Of a stretch of DNA of 64,000 nucleotides, positions 48,868 to 58,300 are shown in pieces. The DNA lies in NCBI GenBank assembly GCA_938082505.1, contig CALLLH010000027.1, positions 1 through 64,000 on the forward strand. The letters run 5' to 3'. The stretch is from an uncultured Flavobacteriales bacterium (lineage in GTDB: Bacteria > Bacteroidota > Bacteroidia > Flavobacteriales_D > Sanyastnellaceae). The stretch's first letter is position 1. Each line of letters begins with the position of its first letter. A program made the position numbers and the translations under genes. The notes beneath the pieces are model-generated. The model saw only the letters and a program-made list of their open reading frames with translations. It was not told the origin of the DNA and did no database searches.

Positions 48868-51800
48868 TCATTCCCCGCAGGCTTCCCCATACAAAGCCAA
48901 CAATGCCAGGATGTCAAGGGCGGAAACTGCGCCGTCTCCTGTAATGTCCATGGTACAGCCCGATGCGCATCCAAATTCCGAGAGGATGGCGAGGATATCG
49001 GATGCACCGTGGACACCATCGCCGTCCAAGTCCGCGATGCACGGTTCAGTTGCCCCACAAAGGCCATGGCATGAGCCGTTGTCGAGCTCTGCCGCCGGGT
49101 CAAAATTGCAGGCCGAGGGGTCCGTGCAGCCTTCCCATCCCAACACGGGCAGACAGAAAGGCCCAGCTGATCCGGAACTGAAGTCGTTCCCTGCCGCATC
49201 GTCAGAAAGAGACCAGATGGTGTCTCCTGCCATGGAAAGCAGGTTCATCGTGCCTTCCATGCCACAGAAAGTCCCTGCGAACCCATTGCCCGAAGCGTCG
49301 TGAAGCAGGATGTCGAAGCAACCATGGGTCAGGCACAGGGTGTCCAATACTTCGGTTTCAATAGGGAAATGTTGCCGCCGCCCCCATGGGTTTCCAGCCG
49401 TATCCGCGACGGCCCAAGCCGATTCCATCGGGGTACAGTCCGCCAGGGTCGACATGACGACGGAACCCACTTCAGGCCGCAGGTTCCATGCCACGCCGAG
49501 GACATCATTCTCGGGCACGGCATCCGGCCCACCCGCCATCAGCCCATTGTCCAGATTCCCATCCAATCCCACGGCATCGAGGATTCGAACGACAAGGTCC
49601 TCTCCCGCCGGAACCGCACCCCGGGTCGCTCCTGACCACGCGAGGGCCGCCTCTTCGCCCGGCGGCAATATGAAACCATGTGTGGTCGTATCGGCTTCAT
49701 TCCACAAGAGGGTCACCGAGACCAGCGTATCCGAACCTGCATTCCGGATGGTCGCCGAAATGTCAAGGGGTCCTGAACAGCCCACCGCATCGGTTCCGGA
49801 AATCCCCACTATTGCGGCATCACGGTCAGGCAGCACATGCAATGGCGCCTTCCATAGCCCCCGCCCGTATGTGGCGAGTAGGAGTTCACCCGTGGATTGC
49901 CGTATGGCCAGATCACTGCACAACACCTCTGGAAGTCCGGCTTTGTATGGCATCCAATTGGATGCCCCCTCCGAAAGAACATAGACTCCCGCGTCAGTGC
50001 CCGCATAGAGGTCTCCAGAGGCTGGGTGGTGGGCCATGGTATTGATTGGCAATGCGGGCAATCCCTCGCCAACAGACAGCCACGATTCTCCTCCATCCTC
50101 CGTCAACCACACCCTGTTCTCCCCATCGTATCCCCCGAAGGACAGCCAGAATCGATCCGCATCCACTGCGTCGAATTCCACATCGAGCACTGGCAAACCC
50201 GGGAGCCCGAACAAGGGAGACCAGGCATTGAGGTTCTCGGTCTTGAAGGCGAATGTTCCCCGCGCGACGACCACCGTGCTGTCCTCGGAAGGCGCTGGTG
50301 CCAATACTTCGATCTCTTCTCCGGGCAATGCTGACGTCTGGTTCCATGTGCCGCCCGCGTCATCGGTCCAGTAGACCCTGTGCTTGGCCACGAAAATCCG
50401 TCCGGGATTGTTCGGCGCGAACATGATGGGGGTGTTCCAGTCCCCCTGTTCGTTTACACCGTCGGCATTGCTGCTGATCCAGGGTGACCAGCTCCATCCG
50501 CCGTCCGTGCTCCGGAATGCCCGACCGAAATACTCTGCAGCGATCATGGTCCCGGCATCTGCAGGGTCGATCAAGCAGTGGAATCCATCCGCGCCGAACA
50601 CCTGGGCATGGACCCCGCCATCCAGAAGATTGACCCCATTGTCCTGCCATCCAGACAAGAGGCGGTCCGGCCTTGTTTCAGACCATCCGAGGCGGTACAC
50701 CTGTCCGACCTCCAAGCCCGAGCTCAGGTCGGCAATGCCTTCCTGGGTGCGCCTTCCCACCCCACCATCATGGGCACTGACCCAATCCGAAGTGCCGGGC
50801 AGGAATGTCACCGCGTGGTGATCGGCATGGATGAACGCCGCATCAGCGCCTGCAAACCAGTGCCCGATGCAATTCCATGCCTGTCCACCATCGAAGGATT
50901 CCCAAAGGTTCACACCCCCTGCGAGCACGTGGTCGGCATCGAGGGGATCCATGGCCAAGGCCAGATCATAGAAACCCTGTCCACCGAAGTCAACGCCCTC
51001 CACGGTCCAACCCAGCAGATTGGGCAAATCGGGCACTTCCTGGAAGGAAGCTCCACTGTCCACACTCATGTAGAAACCCTTCAGCCCTTGTGTCCCGCTT
51101 TTGGCAGCAATGGCCGCCACCCGTCCCGGGTCTGCGGCGGAGGTGGCCAAGGTGTATCGGCTCACCAGGAATGGCGAGGGCATTCCGGGTATCGCTTCCC
51201 AATTCCTTCCGCCATCCGTTGAACGCATGAGTTCACCCGGTCGCCTTGCTGCATGCCATATGGAAGAGTCTCCCGGATGCGGCAGCAAATCGGAACAAAT
51301 GCCTTCCAGTGTTTGGATGAAGGTGGCTCCATCGTCCTCGCTCAACCATATCCCATTGGAAGTGGCCGTCAGGATCTGGTTGGCATCGCCTTCCTTTCTG
51401 TGCACCCGGCTGCAGGTGATGCCCGCCTCCAGTTCGAACCCGAGGCCCGTGGTCTCCCACGAAACTCCGCCGTCCACCGACTTCATGAGTCCAACGGCAT
51501 AGGCGCTCCCGAAGTCGGTGTCACCAGTTGCTGCCAGGATGATGTTGGGGTCAAGCGGATGCAACGCGATATCGGAAACACCCATGCCCGCCCAATCCTG
51601 GGTCCCCATAATCGCCCATGATGACCCTGAATTCTGTGTGACCCAGACGCCACCGCTCGGTGCGCAGGCAAACCAGCGGGCCGTATCCTGTGGGTCGATG
51701 ACCACCCGGTTCACCCTGCCGGCCCCACCAATCAGGGGGACGCCACCCGGGACGGCTGGCTCCCAAATTCCCGGATCGACATTCACGCGGGCCTGGCGGC

Positions 51801-52113
51801 CTTGGCGCTCCCATTTGGTGGCGGTCCATGGGGCAGCCGGTGCAAATCCCGCAGCACCCTCAAACGCATAACGGTCCTCAGCGAAGTGACGCCATCGCAT
51901 GAACGGCTTGAAGCCCTTTCCTTTGGCGGGAACGCTGTCCGCCCAGGTCATCTCGAAATCCTGAAAGGCCTGCTCCCAATCGGAACCAGACCACACGCCA
52001 TCGCTCCAGTGTTGCGCCTCCATTGTCCAGGAAGCTGCAACAAACCCGAGCATCACCAGGATTCTGGTGGCACAAGGCCGGGACGGCTCCTTTGCGAAAG
52101 GGCTACAGAGCAT
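48868..52113 (-). CDS. Secreted BNR/sortilin-like beta-propeller protein with one Cys module and C-terminal dockerin-like doublet
   Basis: Repeated SVDGGVSWE, SEDDGATFIQ, STDGGRNWE, SVDSGASFQE, STDGGWSWS, TEDGGESWLS; GCTDPSACNFDPAAELDNGSC; tail CIADLDGDGVHGASDILAILSEFGCASGCTMDITGDGAVSALDILALLALYGEACGE*. Confidence 0.88.
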   Translation of the reverse strand: MLCSPFAKEPSRPCATRILVMLGFVAASWTMEAQHWSDGVWSGSDWEQAFQDFEMTWADSVPAKGKGFKPFMRWRHFAEDRYAFEGAAGFAPAAPWTATKWERQGRQARVNVDPGIWEPAVPGGVPLIGGAGRVNRVVIDPQDTARWFACAPSGGVWVTQNSGSSWAIMGTQDWAGMGVSDIALHPLDPNIILAATGDTDFGSAYAVGLMKSVDGGVSWETTGLGFELEAGITCSRVHRKEGDANQILTATSNGIWLSEDDGATFIQTLEGICSDLLPHPGDSSIWHAARRPGELMRSTDGGRNWEAIPGMPSPFLVSRYTLATSAADPGRVAAIAAKSGTQGLKGFYMSVDSGASFQEVPDLPNLLGWTVEGVDFGGQGFYDLALAMDPLDADHVLAGGVNLWESFDGGQAWNCIGHWFAGADAAFIHADHHAVTFLPGTSDWVSAHDGGVGRRTQEGIADLSSGLEVGQVYRLGWSETRPDRLLSGWQDNGVNLLDGGVHAQVFGADGFHCLIDPADAGTMIAAEYFGRAFRSTDGGWSWSPWISSNADGVNEQGDWNTPIMFAPNNPGRIFVAKHRVYWTDDAGGTWNQTSALPGEEIEVLAPAPSEDSTVVVARGTFAFKTENLNAWSPLFGLPGLPVLDVEFDAVDADRFWLSFGGYDGENRVWLTEDGGESWLSVGEGLPALPINTMAHHPASGDLYAGTDAGVYVLSEGASNWMPYKAGLPEVLCSDLAIRQSTGELLLATYGRGLWKAPLHVLPDRDAAIVGISGTDAVGCSGPLDISATIRNAGSDTLVSVTLLWNEADTTTHGFILPPGEEAALAWSGATRGAVPAGEDLVVRILDAVGLDGNLDNGLMAGGPDAVPENDVLGVAWNLRPEVGSVVMSTLADCTPMESAWAVADTAGNPWGRRQHFPIETEVLDTLCLTHGCFDILLHDASGNGFAGTFCGMEGTMNLLSMAGDTIWSLSDDAAGNDFSSGSAGPFCLPVLGWEGCTDPSACNFDPAAELDNGSCHGLCGATEPCIADLDGDGVHGASDILAILSEFGCASGCTMDITGDGAVSALDILALLALYGEACGE

Positions 52114-52214
52114 CAGGTTCAGGTTGGTCCGCCTGAAGTTGCACCCGATTTCGGACAGGTGCGCTACACGGATCCCCAGGCGGGGAGATCCGGGCAGTGG
52201 GCGTCATCTATGGC

Positions 52215-55157
52215 TTACTGTGGGCAAGCCACACCGAAAGTCGACAGCGCCATCAAGATATCGCTGGCCGCCACGAGACCATCCCCGTTCAGGTCAGGTG
52301 CGCCGCAGCCGTCAACACAACCAAAGGCGCTGAGCATCACAAGAATATCGGATGCGCCACGAAGGCCATCCCCATTGAGATCTCCGGTGCAGACCACTTC
52401 AGCCTCGTCACAGATGCCATCACCGTCCTCGTCGTTCAAACAACGGCCCAGGCAATCCACCGTAGAAACACCATCCACGACGGATCCTGGGTAGAGGTCC
52501 TCCGGTGCGGCGCAAGAGCCATTGTCAATGGTGGCGGAGGGGTTGAAATTGCAATAGGCGACATCCATGCATCCTGCACAGGTCAGGAACTCGCAGGTCC
52601 CATCATCATCCGTCGCCAGATCGTGGTAGTTGCACGCTCCGCCATCCATGCAGCCGGAAACTTCCTCCTCGTCGCACACGCCATCGCCATCTGCGTCATT
52701 GAGGCAGGCTGCATCGCAATCGACAAAGTCCTTGTTGTAGAGGTCCACGGGCGTGATGCAGGAACCATCATCTATTGAAGCCGTCGCGTCATAATTGCAG
52801 GCCTGCATGTCGGTGCAGCCCGAGCAACTCTGGTAGTCGCATGAGGCATCCGTGATCCATGCGCCGGCATCGAAGTTGCATGCCGCAGGATTCGTGCACC
52901 CCGCACAACTCAGGAAGTCACAGCTCCCGTCGTCGAGTGTGGCATTGGAAACGAAGTTGCACGCCGCTTCGTTCATGCAGCCGTTGACTTCCTCCTGGTC
53001 GCAGATTCCATTGCCGTTGACGTCCGTCGTACAGACCCCATCGCAATCCACATGGGGAGAAACATGAAGGTCCTGCTGAAAGAGGCATGTCTCATTGGAC
53101 GGCTGCGTGTAGCCGCTTTCGTAGTTGCACGCCGCCTCATCCATGCATCCGTAACAACCGAAAGTGCAGGTCCCGTCCTCAGTGTCTGCTGTCGCATCAT
53201 AGTTGCACGCCTGGGGAATGGTGCATCCCTCAATGGCCATCACGCCTGCCCGGTCCTCATCCAGCGCTGAAATGCCTTCGATGTCGCAGCTGCTGAAATC
53301 GCACGCCTCCACTTTGTAGAGGTCGGCGTCCGGGTCATAGTTGCAGGCAAAGCCGAGGGGACAGCCTGCACAGGTGAGAAAATCGCAACTTCCATCGTCA
53401 GCATTCGCGGAAACATCGAAGTTGCACGCCTTGGGAGATGTGCAGCCGAGGTACTGACAATCTTGATCGATGGTGGCACAAGCCTCGAAATTGTCCGCGT
53501 CAGCATCCGTGCAACCCGTGATGCGCAGCGCGGGAGAAAAGCTGTTTGCGCCGCACAGGGCCAATTTCTCCTCCCGGTCCAATCCACTCACCTGAAGCTC
53601 GGAATTGGAGAAGATGTTGTCCTGTAGCGTCCAGTCGATGTCCACCTCCATCACGAGGGCAGTGCCGTGCATGTTGAAATTCGTCGACGTTACCGTCAAG
53701 GCGTCAGCAGGATCGCTGCTGACGACGTGAACCCCTTTGGCACCGGCAGATTCGAATGTGCAGGATGAAATCTCCGTCGTTCCAACCTCACCATCTGCTG
53801 TGCTGATGGCAAGCCCGGTTCCATTGCCGAACATGGTGCTGGAAGACACCGAGAGGTGCCCGTTTCTATGGTTGATGGCCTGCGAGAATCCTGAAATTTT
53901 CAGATGTTCGATGACCGTGCCCTGTCGCGCGATGATGCCTGTGGCCTCTGGCGCGCCGCTTCCGACGACGATGCTGTTCCTCAGGATGATGCCCTCCGAT
54001 GCCGGCAGGACCTCGATGCCATCGCCCGCTGAGGCGATTTTCACTCCGTCCAATGTGGGCTGACCACCCGTCACGACCAAACCCGGGATGATGGTCTCAC
54101 TGCTGCGGCCGCTTGTCGCCGCTCCGGCTATGCCTGCGTTGGCGCCCACAATGGTCACTGAATGTCCGATCTCGATCGGTGTGGTGTCATAGGAGCCGGC
54201 TTCCACTTCAATGGTCATGGCGTCTTCTGCGGCATCCACTGCGCTCTGCACTGACATGCCCGGGAAGACCACCATGTGCTGCGTGGCCAAATCGTAGGAG
54301 ACCAACGGGGCAACTTGGGCACCCAAGGCCGCAGCAATGGCCCTGACATCGTCGCTGTGAACCAGGATGCATCCCGTGAGGTCCCCGGGCGCCTCGAGTA
54401 CGTAGTCAAATCCATCGGCATTCATGATGACAGGGAAACCGGCACTGCCGCCGACAGGCAATTCAGACGGGTCAATCTGCACAATGACGCCTCCGCCGCC
54501 GAGGCTTTCCGGACCGTCGAGATCGAGCACCCCGGAAAAGACGATGTCGTGGATCTCCTGGTCATAGTAGTTGGACTCCATGATGGCGATATCACCGTAT
54601 CCATTGTCTGAACTGGTCACATGCTCAATGTGCACATTCGAGCACGTGCTCAATGCCAAACCGAATCCAATGGCGCTGCCGCTTACCGTCACATTGCGGA
54701 TCGTGTTGACGCCCGGACCGGTGAGTCCATTGAGGTCGATGCATGTGCGCGTGGATTCAACCACTTTGACATCCTCAATGGTCAGACTGGAAATACCGGG
54801 TTCGGAATGGATGGCATAGGCCGTATTCACTCCTCCGGACACCACCGTGACATCTTCCAGCGTGATGTTGCTGCTCGACAGTGTGATTCCCCATCCATCC
54901 TCTTCGGACACATCGATGATGGTTACCCCGGTTTCTGATCCGGAGAGCGTCAACGGAATGCTGATCGCCACATGCTCTACGAATCGGGTAGCCGCCAGCT
55001 CAAGATGATCGCCAGCATTGGCTTCATCCATGGCCTCGGCTATGGTTTCGTAAGCGTTTCCTGTCGTGACGTTCAACACGGGATTGGTGGACGCCTCTTG
55101 CGCTGACAGGGCAACTGTGCAGCAGAAGAGCAGGAGTAATGTAGACAGACGGAGCAT
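52215..55157 (-). CDS. Secreted parallel beta-helix protein with about 10 Cys modules and C-terminal dockerin-like doublet
   Basis: Signal peptide MLRLSTLLLLFCCTVALSAQ; beta-helix; modules such as CTNPAACNFDAGAWITDASC; tail CTGDLNGDGLRGASDILVMLSAFGCVDGCGAPDLNGDGLVAASDILMALSTFGVACPQ*. Confidence 0.88.
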   Translation of the reverse strand: MLRLSTLLLLFCCTVALSAQEASTNPVLNVTTGNAYETIAEAMDEANAGDHLELAATRFVEHVAISIPLTLSGSETGVTIIDVSEEDGWGITLSSSNITLEDVTVVSGGVNTAYAIHSEPGISSLTIEDVKVVESTRTCIDLNGLTGPGVNTIRNVTVSGSAIGFGLALSTCSNVHIEHVTSSDNGYGDIAIMESNYYDQEIHDIVFSGVLDLDGPESLGGGGVIVQIDPSELPVGGSAGFPVIMNADGFDYVLEAPGDLTGCILVHSDDVRAIAAALGAQVAPLVSYDLATQHMVVFPGMSVQSAVDAAEDAMTIEVEAGSYDTTPIEIGHSVTIVGANAGIAGAATSGRSSETIIPGLVVTGGQPTLDGVKIASAGDGIEVLPASEGIILRNSIVVGSGAPEATGIIARQGTVIEHLKISGFSQAINHRNGHLSVSSSTMFGNGTGLAISTADGEVGTTEISSCTFESAGAKGVHVVSSDPADALTVTSTNFNMHGTALVMEVDIDWTLQDNIFSNSELQVSGLDREEKLALCGANSFSPALRITGCTDADADNFEACATIDQDCQYLGCTSPKACNFDVSANADDGSCDFLTCAGCPLGFACNYDPDADLYKVEACDFSSCDIEGISALDEDRAGVMAIEGCTIPQACNYDATADTEDGTCTFGCYGCMDEAACNYESGYTQPSNETCLFQQDLHVSPHVDCDGVCTTDVNGNGICDQEEVNGCMNEAACNFVSNATLDDGSCDFLSCAGCTNPAACNFDAGAWITDASCDYQSCSGCTDMQACNYDATASIDDGSCITPVDLYNKDFVDCDAACLNDADGDGVCDEEEVSGCMDGGACNYHDLATDDDGTCEFLTCAGCMDVAYCNFNPSATIDNGSCAAPEDLYPGSVVDGVSTVDCLGRCLNDEDGDGICDEAEVVCTGDLNGDGLRGASDILVMLSAFGCVDGCGAPDLNGDGLVAASDILMALSTFGVACPQ

Positions 55158-55176
55158 AATAATCTCTTTTCGTCTA

Positions 55177-55184
55177 CAAATATA
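55177..55184 (-). promoter_or_regulatory. Bacteroidota -7 promoter box (TATATTTG) upstream of the 52215..55157 gene
   Basis: Perfect TAnnTTTG on minus strand, 20 nt upstream of ATG in an AT-rich gap; no well-spaced -33 TTG seen. Confidence 0.4.
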
Positions 55185-55252
55185 CACATTATAACTGCTA
55201 TTTTGACCTCTCCAAAGTTTATATCTTTGATTTCGTCGAAATTTCCGGAATG

Positions 55253-55278
55253 AAAAATGGCCGCTGATGCGGCCATTT
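55253..55278 (-). terminator. Intrinsic terminator of the 55302..59852 gene
   Basis: Perfect 10-bp stem AAATGGCCGC-TGAT-GCGGCCATTT; T-rich on the minus strand (ATTTTTC). Confidence 0.75.
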
Positions 55279-55301
55279 CTCTGTCTTTTTCAATCTTCCG
55301 A

Positions 55302-58300
55302 TTACGGACAGCTCGTACCGAAATAGCTCAGCATCTGGAGCACATCGTTTGCTGTTACGATTCCATTTCCATCCAGGTCGGCGTCGCCGCAGTCCGCGCT
55401 ACATCCGTACGCAGCCAAAACCACCAAAATGTCAGAAGCACTTCTGATGCTGTCTCCATTGAAGTCTCCCGGGCAAACGTCATCGGCGTCACAGATGCCA
55501 TCATCATCGGCATCGTTGTCCACGATCACTCCATTGACACACGTCTCACAGATGCCATCCACGTAAGTACAGGATCCGTCGTCGTCGGTGGCGCTTTCCT
55601 CGTAGTTGCACGCCGCGGGATCGTCACACCCCAGTACCTCCAATTCATTGCAGACCCCATCACCATCGGTGTCGTTGAGACAGTCGCCATTGCAATCGAG
55701 GTATGGCGCGGCAGGGAAAGTACATGATCCGTCATCCAGGGCAGCCAGCGCGTCATAGTTGCATGCCGTTGCATCGGTACATCCAAGCTCTTCCTCGTCG
55801 CAAATGCCATCATTGTCCACATCGTTCAGGCACTCGTTGAAGCAGTTCACATAATCCTTGCCATACAATGAGGACGGTGTCGTACAGGAACCGTCGTCAA
55901 AGTCGGCCCCCGGATTGTAGTTGCATGCCGCAGGATTCAGGCAGCCCCCACAGCTTTCAAATTCACATGACCCATCCTCGAAATCAGCCGCCGCAACGTA
56001 GTTGCACGCGGTCACATCGGTGCATCCACTCAATTCATCCTCGTCACAGATGCCGTCGTTGTCCGCGTCATTGACACATCCGCCACCGCAATCCAGATAG
56101 GTGACATTGTAGAGGTCGAGAACGTAAATGCAACTGCCATCATCCGTCGTTGCCCCCGGGATATAATTGCAGGCATCTGCGTCCGTGCACCCTTGACAGG
56201 AAGTGTAGTTGCAGGTGCCATCATTGATTGTTGCCGTGATGTCATAATTGCAGGCCCCGGGATTCGTGCATCCTGCACAGGAGACGTAGTCACAAGAGCC
56301 ATCATCGTCGGTGGCACTGTCCGAGAAATTGCATGCAGAAGCATCCCTGCATCCCAGGATTTCGTTCGGGTCGCAAATCCCGTCGCCATCCGCATCAGCA
56401 AGACAGTCGCCGTTGCAATCGAGGTAGGTTTGAGTAGGATAGGTGCAAGTTCCACTCAGGGTCGCGGAAGCGTCATAGTTGCAGGCCCCAGGATCCGTGC
56501 AACCGGAGCAGGTTTCATATTCGCAGCTGTTGTCAGGCTTGGTCGCCGTCGCATCATAGTTGCATGCAGAAGGGTCCGTGCAGCCGGCGCAGCTCGTGTA
56601 CTCGCAATTGCCATCGTTCTCCGTAGCATTCGCTGCGTAGTTGCAAGCGGAAGCATTCGTGCATCCCAAGATTTCATCGGGATCACATGTGCCGTCACCA
56701 TCGGAGTCGGCAAGGCAATTGCCATCACAGTCCAAAGATGAGGAACCGTAAAGGTCGAGCGGGAAAGTACAGGGCCCTGACAAGGTCGCCGTCGCGTCAT
56801 AATTGCAAGCCGTGTTGTCCGTACAGCCGGTACAGGACTCATAGTCGCACGAGTCGTCGTTGATCAGGGCTGCGGCGTCGTAGTTGCATGCCTCGTCGTC
56901 GGTGCATCCAGCACAGCTCAGCGATTCGCAGGATCCATCTTCATCTGTTGCGCCAGCGGAATAATTGCAGGCATTCTGGTCCGTACAGCCTAATACTTCG
57001 TCCTCGTCACAGACCCCGTCCACATCCGAGTCGTTCACACAGTTTCCAGCGCAGTCCACATTGCTTGAGCCATAGATGTCCACAGGGAATGTACACGTGG
57101 ACGTGGACAACGTGGCACTGGCATCGTAGTTGCAAGCGGTGCCATTGGTGCAGCCCGCGCAGGTGTCGAATTCACAAGGTGCCTCAGCGAGGTAATTGCA
57201 TGCAATAGGCAATGTGCAAGTCGTGATGGCCGGCATGCCGGCGGTCATGCCATACGTGCACCCAAAAGTCAACTGCGGTAGAATGGCCGAGTCGTAGTTC
57301 GTCGCCGCAGGATCGCCACAACACGAGAGGTAATCACACAGGTTTCCATCATGGATGAGCACGTTGGGGTCATAGTTACAGAATCCCTCAATGGCACAGC
57401 CGGCACAAGTGGTGAACTCGCAGCTTCCGTCGTCCACACTGGCGTCCGCGTCGTAGTTGCATGCGCCCGAATTGGTACAACCACCGAAAATGCAGCTTCC
57501 GTCGTCCACATTGGCATCGGCGTCGTAGTTGGTCGCTGTTGCATCCGTGCATCCGAGGAGAATGCAGGATCCATCATCCACCGTTGCATCGGCATCATAA
57601 TTCGTGGCATTCGGATTCGTACATCCACGGCAGCTGTAATAGTCACACGTACCGCTGATTGTGGCGGTAGCGTCGTAGTTGCACGCCTTGGGATTCTTAC
57701 AACCGGCACAGCTTGCGAATTCACACGAACCATTGTCGATGTTGGCACTGGAATCATAGTTGCATGCCGTGATATCGGTACATCCAAAGAAGAAACAGAC
57801 CCCATTGTCAAAGTTGGCGTCGGCATCGTAGTTGTCTGCCGCTGGGTCGGTACATCCGGGAAACAGACACGATCCGTCGTCGAACGTGGCGCCCGCATCG
57901 TAGTTCAGCGCGCCTGAATCCGTGCATCCACGGCAGGAAAGGTATTCGCAGGTTCCATCGTCATTGGTGCTGGTGGCGTCATAGTTGCACGCAATCGGAT
58001 TGGTGCACCCAGCGCAGGATTGGAACTCACAACTTCCATCGTCTTGTGCTGCACTCTCCACATAATTGCACGCACCTGGGTCGTTGCAGCCTGCATAAAG
58101 GCAATTGCCGGAATCGATGGTCGCACATGGTTCGAAGTTGACCGCTGTATTGTCCGTGCAGGCGTCTATGCTGATGGCCGGATTGCTGAAATCATTGCCT
58201 TCGCAAAGTGCGATCCTCTGTGCGGTAGTCAGTCCGATGATTTGAACCTCGGAATCTACAAAGACTCCCCCTTCAACGCGGTGAGCGCAATCCACATCGA

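Noticed and set aside
55560-58170. Regularly recurring TAGTTGCATGC-type motif looks like a CRISPR array
   Set aside because: The repeats are degenerate, in codon phase, and encode ACNYD modules in one long open frame; intervening sequence is also conserved at protein level.
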